DNA from: Bacillota bacterium
GTDB lineage: Bacteria > Bacillota > Clostridia > Acetivibrionales > DTU013
NCBI GenBank assembly: GCA_023418915.1
Contig: JAEZYU010000102.1
Coordinates: 1 to 42,719, forward strand
Direction: 5' to 3'
DNA: 42,719 bases
This document shows positions 9,425 through 20,500 of the stretch, piece by piece (the stretch's first letter is position 1; each line of letters begins with the position of its first letter). The position numbers and the translations under genes were made by a program. The notes under the pieces were generated by a model. The model saw nothing but the letters and a program-made list of their open reading frames with translations, was not told the DNA's origin and ran no database searches.

Positions 9425-10252
9425 TTAGTGCGAAGCGATCCCTTTCACTTCGTCGATCAAATGCCTTAGCAGCACGCAGGCATTTGCTCCATCTGTTCCT
9501 GCTGCCGCAAAAATCGAATTAACTTTATCCCTATATCCGGGTGGGTGGATGGTGAAATGATCAATCATGCCGACGGCCTTTTTTTCGTTCAGGCAGTATT
9601 CTTCATTTATTGCAAACAGCACCTGGTTGAGCGCTGAAACAGACCGTACGATATGGGCAGTGACATAATAAACATCGTTTCTCCCGGTGTTGCTCTCTGC
9701 AAACATCAAAGAAAACTCTGCTTCAAACTCGAAGAATCCGATAATAGCTCGTTTCAGTTTTGGCGGATATTTTTCCGCAGCCTGTTTCAGGGCCGAAATG
9801 TTCCCCTGCTTGTCCCACAGCACCTTGCATACTGCCAATTCCCCCATATACATCACATTCAAATATGCATGGGGATGTCCGGTTTGGTAATGTGCAGAAA
9901 CATTGCCTTCCTGACATTCGGAGATCACATTTTCCACTCTTTTGGCATCACGCAGGATAAAGTCCACATGGTATCCGCCGCTAACGAGCCAGCCTCCGCC
10001 ATTGACCCATTTGCCCCATTCACCGGGCGGAACGACCAAATTGTCCCTATGTTCATCATCCACAAGCTTCGCAACCTTATTCAAGGCCGCAAGGTCAAGA
10101 GTCTCCTTATCGTAATAGATGCCTATATCGATATCCGATTCAGGTGAATGTGTGCCCCTTGCACGTGAGCCGCCCAGCACAACAGCCTGGATGCCTGCTG
10201 CATCTGCCAGTTCATATACAACTTTATCCAATATTGCTTTAATTTCATTCAC
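9425..10252 (-). CDS. Pol-beta-superfamily nucleotidyltransferase (275 aa)
   Basis: Likely transfers a nucleotide to a small molecule or protein. The fold is shown by the signature GGSRARG then SPESDIDIG: Gly28-Ser29 followed by the metal-binding pair Asp40 and Asp42, with a third acidic residue at Asp97 in YHVDFI. The C-terminal half is helical, as in aminoglycoside-type nucleotidyltransferases, but I cannot assign a substrate and do not claim resistance. Start is GTG at 10250-10252 with GAGGTGAGC a few bases upstream. That start region (10233-10268) is duplicated at 13180-13215 beyond the acylation cassette, so the gene's original upstream neighbour was probably what now lies right of 13216. 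Confidence 0.8.
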   Translation of the reverse strand: MNEIKAILDKVVYELADAAGIQAVVLGGSRARGTHSPESDIDIGIYYDKETLDLAALNKVAKLVDDEHRDNLVVPPGEWGKWVNGGGWLVSGGYHVDFILRDAKRVENVISECQEGNVSAHYQTGHPHAYLNVMYMGELAVCKVLWDKQGNISALKQAAEKYPPKLKRAIIGFFEFEAEFSLMFAESNTGRNDVYYVTAHIVRSVSALNQVLFAINEEYCLNEKKAVGMIDHFTIHPPGYRDKVNSIFAAAGTDGANACVLLRHLIDEVKGIASH

Positions 10253-10268
10253 GTTTGCTCACCTCATT
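10233..10268. repeat. 36-bp direct repeat, left copy (start of nucleotidyltransferase gene)
   Basis: This stretch carries the first seven codons, GTG start and ribosome site of the nucleotidyltransferase gene. It matches 13180-13215 at 33 of 36 positions in the same orientation. The two copies bracket the MBOAT-DHHW gene pair. Confidence 0.75.
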
Positions 10269-10441
10269 TGCTCGATTGTCCAGCCAGACATTCAGCATTG
10301 ATCGCTAAACCGCGCTTGCAGCTAAATTGTACTGTTATTTTCCAGTTGTGTCAATTTCACATCCTGTGCAAGCTTTGCTTTTAGCCTCCATCTGAAGAGA
10401 GTCGGTCAAGCTTTACTTGTCTTCGTGAATATATTTCCTTA

Positions 10442-10470
10442 TTGCAAATTTGATAACATAAGTGTATTAT
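10442..10470 (+). promoter_or_regulatory. Sigma-A-type promoter of the acylation cassette
   Basis: TTGCAA at 10442-10447, a 17-base spacer, and TATTAT at 10465-10470. This predicts a start of transcription near 10477 and a leader of about 75 bases before the MBOAT start codon. The surrounding 10269-10552 is AT-rich and holds no gene. Confidence 0.55.
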
Positions 10471-10552
10471 ATGTCATAATATACCACCATTTATTATATA
10501 GTATCAGTTTTTAAACAAAGGATTATATACGCATGGCAGGGGGAAAAACAGG

Positions 10553-11971
10553 ATGGTATTTTCCAGCTTCGTGTTTTTATTTGTGTTTATACCTATATTA
10601 TTCCTTATATATTTCGCTGTTCCGGCTCGATACCGTGAAGCCCGCAATTTCGTATTACTGTTTTTCAGCCTGATTTTCTATACCTATAGCGGTATAGCTT
10701 TTTTTCCGTTGATGGTTATATCGATTACTATAAACTATACTTTCGGATTATTAGTATCTCCCAAATACAGTTCACACGTAAGGAAACTATCAGTGATTAT
10801 TTCAGCCGTGATGAATTTAAGCTTACTTGGTTATTTTAAGTATGCTGGTTTCTTCATAGAAAATCTAAACAGAATAGGGCTTTCGATTACAGCACCAAAT
10901 ATTGTGCTGCCCATAGGTATTTCATTTTTTACATTTCAGGGCATGAGCTATGTCATTGATGTGTACAGAGGTGATGCCGACCCTGAACGAAATATACTGA
11001 ATGTTGCTTTATATATTTCGCTTTTCCCCCAGTTGGTCGCCGGCCCCATTGTCCGATATACTACCATCGCAAATGAGATACATGTAAGAAAAGAGAGCAT
11101 TGAAGCATTTTCAAAAGGTGGTATACGTTTCTGCTTTGGATTTGCAAAGAAAATGATGCTTGCAAACAGCTTAGGAGCTCTGGCAGATAATGTATTTTCA
11201 TTGTCTGCCCCTGATCTTACAATTAGCCTATCCTGGTTGGGCGCTATTGCTTATATGGGACAAATATATTTTGATTTTTCAGCATATTCAGATATGGCAA
11301 TTGGTTTGGGCCATATGTTTGGATTTAACTTTTTGGAAAATTTCAATTATCCATACATTTCAAAAAGTATAACTGAATTCTGGCGCCGCTGGCATATTAG
11401 TCTTTCCACATGGTTTCGCGACTACGTCTATATTACTTTGGGCGGAAGTAAATGCAGAAAAAAGAGACTGATCTTCAATATTTTGATTGTTTGGTCCTTG
11501 ACTGGCTTCTGGCATGGCGCAGCATGGAATTTTCTTGTGTGGGGTCTGTATTATGCCGTTATCCTGTTGGGTGAAAAGTTCATATGGAAACGTTTTTCTG
11601 AAAAAGGGCCATCCTTTTTACGTCGGATCTATGTTCTATTTGTAATCATTATTGGCTGGGTATTCTTCCGTTCAGATTCTCTTACATATTGTACAGGCAT
11701 GATAAAAACAATGCTCGGAGGCGCTGTATTCTCGGATGGAAGGTCTGAATACTATCTCAGGATGTATGGCTGGGTGTTGCTTATCTCAGTCATAGCATCA
11801 CTGCCAATCAAGCATTGGTTGAAAAACTTTTTTGATAAACGAAGCAGCAATTACCTGCTTAGCTTTATACAGACCTGGGCTCCCGGCTGCATTGCGCTTG
11901 CACTGCTGGTCTTATCCTATATGGAACTTTTAAGCTCCACGTTTAATCCTTTTATTTACTTCAGATTTTAG
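10553..11971 (+). CDS. MBOAT-family O-acyltransferase, AlgI/DltB-like (472 aa)
   Basis: Multi-pass membrane enzyme that moves an acyl (usually acetyl) group across the membrane for transfer to an exported polymer. Hydrophobic segments run through the whole length (about ten or more). Family hallmarks are the opening VFSSFVFLF, the block QLVAGPIVRY, the block FWRRWHISLSTWFRDYVYI with His281, and GFWHGAAWNF with His321, the conserved histidine expected at the active site. Length is normal for AlgI-like proteins. A GGGGGAAAAACAGG site precedes the ATG. It is followed 21 bases later by a DHHW/AlgX-like protein, the usual partner. Its DNA is visibly more AT-rich than the giant genes on either side. 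The acceptor polymer is unknown. Confidence 0.9.
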   Translation: MVFSSFVFLFVFIPILFLIYFAVPARYREARNFVLLFFSLIFYTYSGIAFFPLMVISITINYTFGLLVSPKYSSHVRKLSVIISAVMNLSLLGYFKYAGFFIENLNRIGLSITAPNIVLPIGISFFTFQGMSYVIDVYRGDADPERNILNVALYISLFPQLVAGPIVRYTTIANEIHVRKESIEAFSKGGIRFCFGFAKKMMLANSLGALADNVFSLSAPDLTISLSWLGAIAYMGQIYFDFSAYSDMAIGLGHMFGFNFLENFNYPYISKSITEFWRRWHISLSTWFRDYVYITLGGSKCRKKRLIFNILIVWSLTGFWHGAAWNFLVWGLYYAVILLGEKFIWKRFSEKGPSFLRRIYVLFVIIIGWVFFRSDSLTYCTGMIKTMLGGAVFSDGRSEYYLRMYGWVLLISVIASLPIKHWLKNFFDKRSSNYLLSFIQTWAPGCIALALLVLSYMELLSSTFNPFIYFRF

Positions 11972-11992
11972 AAACAATAGGAGGAGTAGATA

Positions 11993-13177
11993 TTGAAAAA
12001 TGCTTCACGCTTACTTTTTATGATAGGTCTTTTAGGAATAATATTCGCTGTATTTCTGGTAACAATCAGCAAGAATGATTTAAAAGCTTCATTCTTTGAA
12101 AACCGGGCTCTTGAAGGAATGCCGGTATTCAGCAATGTGAAGTTTATAAGCGGTGACTATTTCGAAGGATGGGAAAACTGGCTCACAGATCACGCAGCAG
12201 GGCGGGATACATTACTGAAGGTCCATACTTGGCTGGAATTGAACCTTTTACATAAACCGGTTGTAAATGATGTAGTCGTACAGGATAAAGTGCTGTTAGG
12301 TTTTAACCAATATGGCAAATGGGACATATCATATCTTGAAGAAAAATCAGCTCATACCGCGCAAAATCTGCGAGATTTTTCAAATTATGTTGAGGCATTG
12401 GGCGGTAGGTTTTACTATGTAGGATTACCTGAGCAATACTCCTATTTTAGCAATCTATATCCGGATTATTTAGAAAACAGGGAGTGGATTTTAGATCCCA
12501 TGCATACTTACTTTGCACAAGCAATGCAGGAGTATGGAGTAAATTATATAGATATGCGTGCAGTGTATGATAAATTGAACAGACCCATGAATTACTACTC
12601 CCTATCAGATCATCACTATTCTTTTTATGGAGCTTTGACTGCTTATAAAACATTATTAAATGTTATTAATGAAGATAAAGGCATAGGCATGAAAATCCTG
12701 ACAGATGAGGATATGGAAATCAAAGAATTACCCAATCCTTATCTAGGTTCCCGTAACCGAAAGCTTTATGGATTGTGCCATATGAGCGAACATGCCGCAT
12801 ACGCTGTCCTCAAGGAACCAATTCCCTTTTCGCGGTGGGACAACGGTATCCTGACAAATGCGCCGGTGTATAATTTGCCAAACAGCAATGATAAGGCAAT
12901 TAACTATGGTATGTATATGGGGCAGGATTTTGCAGAAACTATCATATGCACAAATTGCGAACATCTGCCCAATGCACTTATTTTTGGTGATTCATTTACT
13001 AATGCAATGGAAACCTTGCTTTATACTGCGTTTAATGAAACACGCAGTATTGATATGAGGCATTATACCGAGAAAACGCTCCGCAAATACATCTCTGAGT
13101 TCAGACCAGATATAGTGATTTGCATCCGGGATGATACAGCATTCTTTGTAGAAACAGGCAACGGTAATTTAGAATAA
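11993..13177 (+). CDS. DHHW / AlgX-like SGNH-type acetyltransferase partner (394 aa)
   Basis: Probable extracytoplasmic O-acyltransferase or esterase working with the MBOAT protein encoded just upstream. A single N-terminal membrane anchor spans about residues 6-27. The catalytic signature is permuted as in AlgX/AlgJ: Asp206-His207-His208 in LSDHHYSFYG comes first, and the serine motif GDSF with Ser334 comes late. Asp206, His208 and Ser334 would be the triad. Other family features are the FENRALEGMP motif near residue 35 and YYSLSDHHY. The start is TTG at 11993, chosen because AGGAGGAG sits seven bases before it and no ATG is available. The spacing implies co-transcription and probably a shared complex at the membrane. 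Confidence 0.85.
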   Translation: MKNASRLLFMIGLLGIIFAVFLVTISKNDLKASFFENRALEGMPVFSNVKFISGDYFEGWENWLTDHAAGRDTLLKVHTWLELNLLHKPVVNDVVVQDKVLLGFNQYGKWDISYLEEKSAHTAQNLRDFSNYVEALGGRFYYVGLPEQYSYFSNLYPDYLENREWILDPMHTYFAQAMQEYGVNYIDMRAVYDKLNRPMNYYSLSDHHYSFYGALTAYKTLLNVINEDKGIGMKILTDEDMEIKELPNPYLGSRNRKLYGLCHMSEHAAYAVLKEPIPFSRWDNGILTNAPVYNLPNSNDKAINYGMYMGQDFAETIICTNCEHLPNALIFGDSFTNAMETLLYTAFNETRSIDMRHYTEKTLRKYISEFRPDIVICIRDDTAFFVETGNGNLE

Positions 13178-13179
13178 GA

Positions 13180-13215
13180 ATTGCCTTAATTTCATTCACG
13201 CATGCTCACCTCATT
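13180..13215. repeat. 36-bp direct repeat, right copy (orphan start of nucleotidyltransferase gene)
   Basis: Read on the minus strand this has a GAGGTGAGC ribosome site, a GTG start and codons for MNEIKAIL, identical to the first eight residues of the nucleotidyltransferase at 9425-10252. It then runs into unrelated sequence at the 3' end of the DHHW gene. It is a non-functional partial duplicate. Confidence 0.75.
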
Positions 13216-13237
13216 ATCAATACAGTATTACTATTCG

Positions 13238-13523
13238 TCACTTCGTTTCAGCTTTATTCGCAAAATCCATATTATAATGGACAGTACCGTGATCCTTGAG
13301 CACGGCACATAATCTAAATGAACCATATCGGATTTTCCGGTTTTGCGAACCATTTTCAATACTTGCATAAGAGCTGATCGGCCAAACGGCTTAGCATGTT
13401 CATAATACAACCAAGCTTGTGCAAGCGACATCAAATCGTTGCCACAAATTTCTCCTGCTCCAGACTGATTTTCATCTGGACAATAGGAAAAAAAGTTTTC
13501 TCAGATACTTTTTCCAAACGCAC
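13238..13523 (-). pseudogene. Decayed GNAT acetyltransferase gene
   Basis: A GTG at 13521-13523 has AAAGGTG upstream and opens a frame beginning VRLEKVSEKTFF that runs to KFVATI and then stops. The next frame continues with SLAQAWLYYEHAKPF, a sequence typical of small GNAT acetyltransferases (spermidine/spermine type) immediately after such an N-terminus. It then jumps to FGRSALMQVLKMV, which belongs to the acetyl-CoA-binding helix, so about 40-50 residues are missing between. After DYVP the frame is lost again. So there are at least one frameshift and one internal deletion. The family call rests on recognition of these blocks and not on a search. Confidence 0.6.
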
Positions 13524-13743
13524 AATAATTATCACCTTTTAGACCTTCCGCAAATAATGCCGGTTATTCATCGTATCACAAGAATCAAATGTGACAGCTT
13601 GCCTGGATTCGCGGCACCTCTGCGCATCTTCACGCTTAACCAATGCAGTAACAGTATCTACAAAGCAATTACTGTACAAAATTATACCACAGCGCGCGAC
13701 TTAATGCTGGCGTAAAAGTGTCAGGCTTACATTCATCTCCTAC

Positions 13744-13772
13744 TTGAAAATAAAACTTGTCTTATTTATAAT
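13744..13772 (+). promoter_or_regulatory. Sigma-A-type promoter of the intact GNAT gene
   Basis: TTGAAA at 13744-13749, a 17-base spacer and a perfect TATAAT at 13767-13772, about 90 bases before the GNAT start codon. The stretch 13524-13743 between the decayed GNAT gene and this promoter shows nothing else I can support. Confidence 0.6.
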
Positions 13773-13864
13773 GTAGATGGCAGAAGAGGGATGAACCATA
13801 AGGAAAAACAGGAACCATTGTTCTTAGCATGGGCACGGAAAGAAAAAAGAAAGGAAAGTGTCTA

Positions 13865-14314
13865 ATGGAAATTGTAAAGATCGCTGACAGCGATAAAACA
13901 AAGTACATGGATTTGCTGCTTATTGCAGACGAACAGGCAGACATGATAGAGAAATATTTGTATCGCGGTGATATGTTCGCTTTGTATGATGATGGCGTTA
14001 AGGCGCTTTGCGTCGTTACACAGGAGAATCCCGGCGTTTACGAAATAAAGAATATAGTTACCGTTCCAGAATATCAACGGAAAGGTTATGGACAGCAACT
14101 GATCTCATTCATTGCCGATTACTGCAAAAACAGATCCGGTACCGAGCTGTATGTTGGAACAGGGGATAGCCCTTTGACGCTTAATTTTTACGGTAAATGT
14201 GGATTTGAAAAATCACACATCGCAAAAAACTTTTTTATAGATAATTATGACCACCCCATGTATGAAAACGGGCAACAGCTGGTGGATATGATCTATCTGA
14301 AAAGAAATCTATAA
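13865..14314 (+). CDS. GNAT-family N-acetyltransferase, YvbK-like (149 aa)
   Basis: Cytoplasmic enzyme transferring acetyl from acetyl-CoA to an unknown amine. The core motif A is at about residues 61-80: IKNIVTVPEY, then QRKGYGQQLI with the Q-x-x-G-x-G pyrophosphate loop at Gln71-Gly76. Motif B follows near LYVGTG and FYGKCGF. The N-terminal half (DEQADMIEKYL, GDMFALYDDG) resembles B. subtilis YvbK-like proteins. I start it at the ATG at 13865 because AAGGAAAG lies seven bases upstream; an earlier in-frame start would add an unlikely lysine-rich tail. It is transcribed alone. Confidence 0.85.
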   Translation: MEIVKIADSDKTKYMDLLLIADEQADMIEKYLYRGDMFALYDDGVKALCVVTQENPGVYEIKNIVTVPEYQRKGYGQQLISFIADYCKNRSGTELYVGTGDSPLTLNFYGKCGFEKSHIAKNFFIDNYDHPMYENGQQLVDMIYLKRNL

Positions 14315-14318
14315 AGGA

Positions 14319-14495
14319 TCATGCGGGTGTGTTGATTGAAAACTGCACATGCGGCTGCCAGTTCTCATCAAAATAATACCCAGTAAAAGGAGCATAGATC
14401 GCGGCGGGCATGGCTAAAAGCTCTGCTTTGCCATCGCTGTCTATATCAAAAAACCAAGCATTCTTGATGATAAGTGCCTGACCCCGATCGTATTT
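14319..14495 (-). pseudogene. Orphan 3' end of an FG-GAP/VCBS-like protein gene
   Basis: An open frame of 58 codons with no start codon ends in TGA at 14319-14321. It encodes NAWFFDIDSDGKAELLAMP followed by YAPFTGYYFDENWQPHVQF. The DIDSDGKAEL block matches the calcium-binding D-x-D-x-D-G signature of FG-GAP/VCBS repeats. The upstream part is gone: the frame begins between the stop of the giant gene at 14504 and a GTGCCTGACCCC motif (14474-14485) that resembles one arm of another common extragenic palindrome. It looks like a gene cut off by recombination. Family assignment is from the motif only. Confidence 0.5.
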
Positions 14496-14503
14496 TCAGG
14501 ATC

Positions 14504-17500
14504 TCATTTTCCCATCATAATATGCAGCACCTGTGCCATATGCGCTCGTGTAGTTATATCCGCTGGTGTGAGCTTTCCGGCGTACCCGTTGATAATACCG
14601 GCTTCCACAAATAGTGTCATGGCTTCCACAGCCCAGGGAGCGATTTCATCAGCGTCACTGAATTCGGAGAGGGTCTTTCCGGAAACTCCCCCGGGCAGCT
14701 GCCCTACGACCTTTAGCGCATTGTACATCATGGTGAACATTTCCTGGCGGGTGACCTCCTTCTCCGGCGCGAACATATCGTTGCCGATGCCCGCCGATAT
14801 GCCGAGCCTCTTTGCTGCAGCCAGGTAGCCGGTGTACCAGGTATCACCGGCATCTGCGAAGTTGTCCTTCGGTTTCGGATCGGCTTCGGGGGCTATACCA
14901 TACGCCCTCATCAGCATAACGATGAACTGGCCTCTTGTCAGCTTTGCTTCGGGACTGAAATTGCCGCCTCCCGTACCTGTGGTGATACCCCTTGCGGCTA
15001 TGAATGAAACCGCTCTGGCATACCACGCGTCCTTTGGCACATCCTTAAACTCCGCCTGATTGTAGCTTACAGCGTAATAGCTGAAATGGGTAGTGCTGAA
15101 TGTCACCGTCCCAGTCAACGGTTCGTAACGCCCGTTGGGCACGCAAACTACGTTTCCGCTGCCGTCGATGTACCACACAACAATGCTTTCGGGGTTTGCA
15201 AGCTCATCTGCTGTCGGCATATAAGGTATGGATACCGTCACCGGTGCATCGGGATTGCTCCAATCGATCTGCTCACCATCCAGCGTGAAGGTCAGAGATA
15301 TAATGGGACGGTCGCCGATGGCTGCCTTGATATTTTCTGGGAACATTGACTTGTCGGCTGCGTCAATGGTGATCCCTGCGGTTTTTCCCTCTGTACCTTC
15401 CGTTCCAGTCAACATTCCGGCAGGAATGCGCAGGCTTCCCAATTCGGTGGAAACAGTGACGGTAGCTCCTGTATACTGGCCGGCAAGGAAGTTGGCCGGC
15501 ACTTCCAGCGTATAGCCCTTCACCCCCGGAATCAAGGGTATATCCAAAGCTGCATCAGTAATCCCTGAGAAAATCTCCTGCGCCAAAGCACCCAAAGGTA
15601 CTACTGCCCGCCCGTCTCTCCGGATGATGCCCAAACTCCTTTGCCTGACGCCGTCTATGGTCAGTTCAGCAAGGAAATCACCTGATGTACCGCCATCAGG
15701 TTTATCAGGAGTGACCGGGTCATCATCTTCGGGATCGGTGCCTTCATCCAGCCTGTTATTTTCCACCTTTACCGTATAGGTCGTGTCGGTCCCGCCTGTA
15801 GTCACGGTAATAACAAAAACTGTAGTTCCGTATGACATGGCAATGGGGCTTTCTGTTGATACCGGAACGCCGTTTTTCGCAACTGTAACGGCGGATTCAG
15901 GATCTTCTGTCACAGCAGTAAGTATGGTTTGACTGAGGCCGTATGACTTCAGATCGTACTCAAACACATTGGGATCAAATTCCATAGGGACACCGGTAAG
16001 GCTCATAGCAGAGAGCAGCGAGCTTTCCCCGGAAACCCGGGCAAAGGTCACATCCGCCGTGTAGCCGGTATGGCTGAATTGAACGCTTGCCGTTTTGGAA
16101 TCTTCGCCCGGTATGGCCAAAAGACCGCCGCCGTCCGAGGAATCATAGGTCTGCCGCGTTTCCAGCGCATTGCCCCTTTCGTCCCGCAGGGTAACGATAA
16201 TATTCCCGTTATTTATGGGCTGCATTGAGTTGTTGAATGCCTCCACCTGTACGGTGGTCATCCCGTCAGCAGTCTCAGACAGGCTCGTCAGCGATACGGC
16301 AGCTCCATTGTTTTCGATCAGACTGTAAATATTCACGAAGTCCGTATCGTTGGAGATATCTGTGTCATCAATAACGTTGCCGCCCTCGGCAAGCACTGTA
16401 CGGAACAGGAGCCACGCCCCGCCTTCGGGAAGCTCTCCCTTCTCATCAAGAAGCTGCTGCAGATCGTCCTCGGTCAGCGTGACATCCACCGACAGAAGGC
16501 TGTTATTGAGTGCGTCAAAATCATCCTCCGAAACAGTGATGGTTTTTAACGGCGACCCATCTGTAAAATTGGAGTGATCCCAAATTTCTAAATTCACAGT
16601 ATGCGTACCCTTCTTCAGTCCGGTAAATGCGGTATTCCGCAGCAATACCCTAAAACCGCGCTCCCGCTGAGTCTCCCTGGTGATGTTTATCTGATGGATC
16701 CCGACATCAGGGAGGCCGAGCTTCAAAACACCTGTATGTATACATGTGACGCCTGCTTCTCCAAACTGTGCAGTGACTGAAAAATCAGCATCGGCTAATG
16801 TTTCGGGCACATGATATGAAACAAGATAAGTCCCGGTTTCGCCGGAAGCGATACTTTCGTCGTCAAATTCAAAGGTCTGTCCGTGCAGTTCAATGGCAAT
16901 ATGCGTGATAGCATCAACACCGTCATTTTGCACCGTGAACAGGACCGGCATATCCAGTCCCGGCAGCAGATCCTCATATCCATGCTCCGGTTCCATGACA
17001 GTGAAATCGTTTTCGTACTCTGAAACGGCCGCAGCAAGAGTTGATTCACCGTTTGCCTCGGTCAAGAGCATAACGAAATGTATTTTCCCTGTATTCGGAT
17101 CAACTCTCGCATCCAGAGAATCCAGGCTGCGGCCTTCTTCTAGCGCCAGCAGCTTCTGCCTTCCCGAGGCTGAAGCGGTATTGCCGTCCGACACAAGAAG
17201 CCTTATTCCGTAAACACCGTACTCATAGGTTCCGTCTTTGTCAGCATCCCCGGGCTGGCTCCAGATCAGCGATAAATCCTCAAGCCTGTCCGCTCCCTTG
17301 GTGAACCGGAAGTTTGAATAATTGGCGGCACCGGTGCTGTCTGACACCTCCAGTGAAAAATCAGAGTAAAGCGTTCCCTCCCGGTTGACTGCGGCCATCT
17401 GAACAGCACTTTCAGCCCTCTCTGTTTGCGCGTTCCAGCCGATAACAAACCGCTTTGCACCATCATGGAATTCTGCGGTGGTGATTTGAGGATCCGCATC

Positions 17501-20500
17501 CTCGGTCATATTGTCGGTCAATCTGAGGGTCCGGACGACCTCCCCATTTGTATCCAGCACAGCGCAGATGATCTCCGAATCTCCGCCCTCCTCTGTGATC
17601 TGATACACGATGGCCGAAGTGCCATCGGGCAGCATAGCCGTATTTAGAGCGCGGATCCTGTCGATACTGCCTTCAAAAAGACACCTGGCCTCGCTCCATT
17701 TCGAGCCGTCATAAATCGAATACATGATATAATCGCTGGTGAAGTCCAGCGGATTTTCCATATTACCCAGTTTTACACTGCGCCATACTGCAATGGCCCT
17801 GTCTCCGGAAGCTGCCGTCACAGGGGCAAGATCAGGATCAATGTTGTCGGTAAGCCGGGCGGCAGTAAATACGCCATCCTTGTAAATGCCTGCCATGACC
17901 TCTGAAGCGGCAAGGCCGTTTATCACGTCCTCCATGACAGCTGTGCTTCCGGCTTCCCCATCTACATCGGCAAAGCTTCTGACCCATACCGCCGAAGCGC
18001 CTTCCCCGGTACCCGAAAGGTATGGACTGCTGTCAGGAAAATCTGATGCATGAATCTCTGTCCCCTCTTCAGAGAAGGAGCCGGCCCCATCCTTTACAGC
18101 AAACAGCACCGCCGTATCGGAAAGATCCTCGCTTCCCATATCGGACAGATAGACCATCATCTCACCGTCATCAGATAACTGTGGCATGGCGTTGGGATAG
18201 GCATTGGCCCAGATATTGGTCAAATCCTCAGAAGATAACAGCGCAAACATTCCCCTGCTTGATTCGCTGCCTGATCTGCTGCCTGAACCGATGATCGATC
18301 CGCTGCTTAATCCGCCGTCCGAACCGCTGCCTGATCCGCCGCCTAATCCGATGACTGATCCGCTGCCCGAACCGCTATCTGATCCGGGTGAGCCCCAGGT
18401 ACGTTCATAGGCCTCCAGATAGGATCGATCCTCAAATGCGATACTCTCCTCCACGGGAACAAGTACAAGCATTGGAGACTCGCCGCTTCCCGAAAGCACA
18501 GCAGACTTGCTGCTTCCCGAAAACTCACCAGGAGCTATGAGCTTTTTAGCAGACCGTTCCATTTCATTTTCGGCGATCTTCTGCTGGATTTCATTATATT
18601 CATTGTAATTCCAGCTGTTTGAATAGTCTGCCAGCACATATTTCCCGCTGAGCTTTATAAAGGCAAGCCATATTTTGTACTCTACACCGACCTCTCCCCT
18701 GATCTTCAGTTGTTGGCCGTCCATCTTCAATCCGTTGCTATCCGTATACCAGAGATAGTTCTGCTCATGTTCGGCAAAGCCGTAACCTCCGGCCTTGAAG
18801 GCGACGAATTTGTAATCGAAGCCCACTCCGCCGAAGCCGTAAATGGAAAACACCGGGCGCAGCCTCGGGATATAGGCGGTCTCATTTCTGACCTGGCTGT
18901 TGAGTATAGTAAGTCCCAGTTCTGCAGTCATACTGAACTCGAAGGAAGAAGTAACAGGTATAAATGATACCCAGCCGTTATAAGTCCGGTAATAAGTGCC
19001 TCCTCCGCCCAGATAAAAATCACCGTATATAAGACTGGTTTTCCATTCCCTTTCTTCTATGCTGTAATACACAAGGCATTCCACATAGGCGCCTCCTCCG
19101 TATGTCTTATAGAGACCGCGGCTTTTGTTCATCTCTTCCTTGGCTTTTTTCAGATAAGTTCCCTTCGCCATTGCCTTTGTATCACTAAATCCGGGCATGA
19201 ATTTAAAGCTTGTATGTTCGCCGCTGCCCACAAAAACCCCGGAGGGATTATCCTTGCTGTAACTGCCGACGGCAAACCTGATAATCCCCTTGTAAACCAG
19301 CGGATCCTCAGTGGATTTCAGTTCCAGACCCAGAGAATTGGTATCGATGTAGTATCCCTTCATCATTTCCAGCGCTTCCTTCACCGCATCCTTATCTTCA
19401 GCAAAGGAAATCATCTCAGAGCTTTTATACATATTCCAGAAATGCATATAGATCTTTGTGAGGTCACCATATTCTTCCGATCCGGGCTTCCCATATTGCA
19501 GCGAATAGCTCATATCAGGTATATCATGAAGGTTCTGTATTTCAAATTGATATGAGAGCTTCAGCTCCCAATTGCCATCGGTGCTGCTGATGATGGGACG
19601 ATAATAGCCTGTCTGCCCAGGCTCGAGAGCAAACAGAGCAAGGGAGATGGTCTTTTTGAAATCGAAGCTGAAGTGCAGCGTGACCATATCAGAAAATGGA
19701 TATGCGTGGAATTGTTCACCTATCGGAGAGCTAGCTATCAATCCTGTGGAGGGATCTACAAATTTAAGCCTGTAGTATGTATCCTTCGAGGAATAAGGCA
19801 CCATCACCGTCATATCCAGTTCGGCGCTTTGAGGCATCTCTTCTATATAGAGCCGTTTGGTCATCGGCCTTTCTTCCCCGTCGATGGTGAATTTCTGAGA
19901 AAACACAATGGCTCCGTTTTGAATGGAGGAGGCATTCATGGCTTTTACCCCCTTGCTCACACAAACGCCGAGGGGAGAATTCCTTTGCGCCTGGATTTCG
20001 TCATTTTCAATGGTGATGTATTGAGGAAAGTGTGAATTATCGGCAGAATCCACTTCAATGACATAGCGGAGCTTGTCCGAAGCCAAAAGCCTGCCGGTAA
20101 AGTCCGCCGGTCTGAAAGCAAGCGTATACCGCCCTTTTACATCGGCGCTTACCCTCTGATCCCCATTTCCCGCTTTTCCGTTGATGGTCGTCGTCTGCTG
20201 ATACCTGTCATTATAATAAACGCCTCCGCGGACGATGATGTCGCCGGTATACGGCTCGCCGGTCGTCTCGTCAAAAAGCTCCAGAGTGACATTATAGTTA
20301 AATATCGGCAGCCTCACAGTATTTACCGGGTACAGGTCAAAGCTGCTGCCGCTGTTTTGATTTGCAATCAAAGTCCTGTGGGGAATCACGTTAAAGCCAT
20401 ACACATTTTCGGCGCCGCCCGTCGGGTAGAAGGCAACGTCGCCCTTGATGCCGCTTTCCTCATAAACGCCGACTTCTCCTGAGAAGACAACGGATTTTTC

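Noticed and set aside
13419..13715. 98-codon plus-strand open frame
   Set aside because: Antisense to the decayed GNAT gene and its upstream DNA, no ribosome site, no family resemblance.
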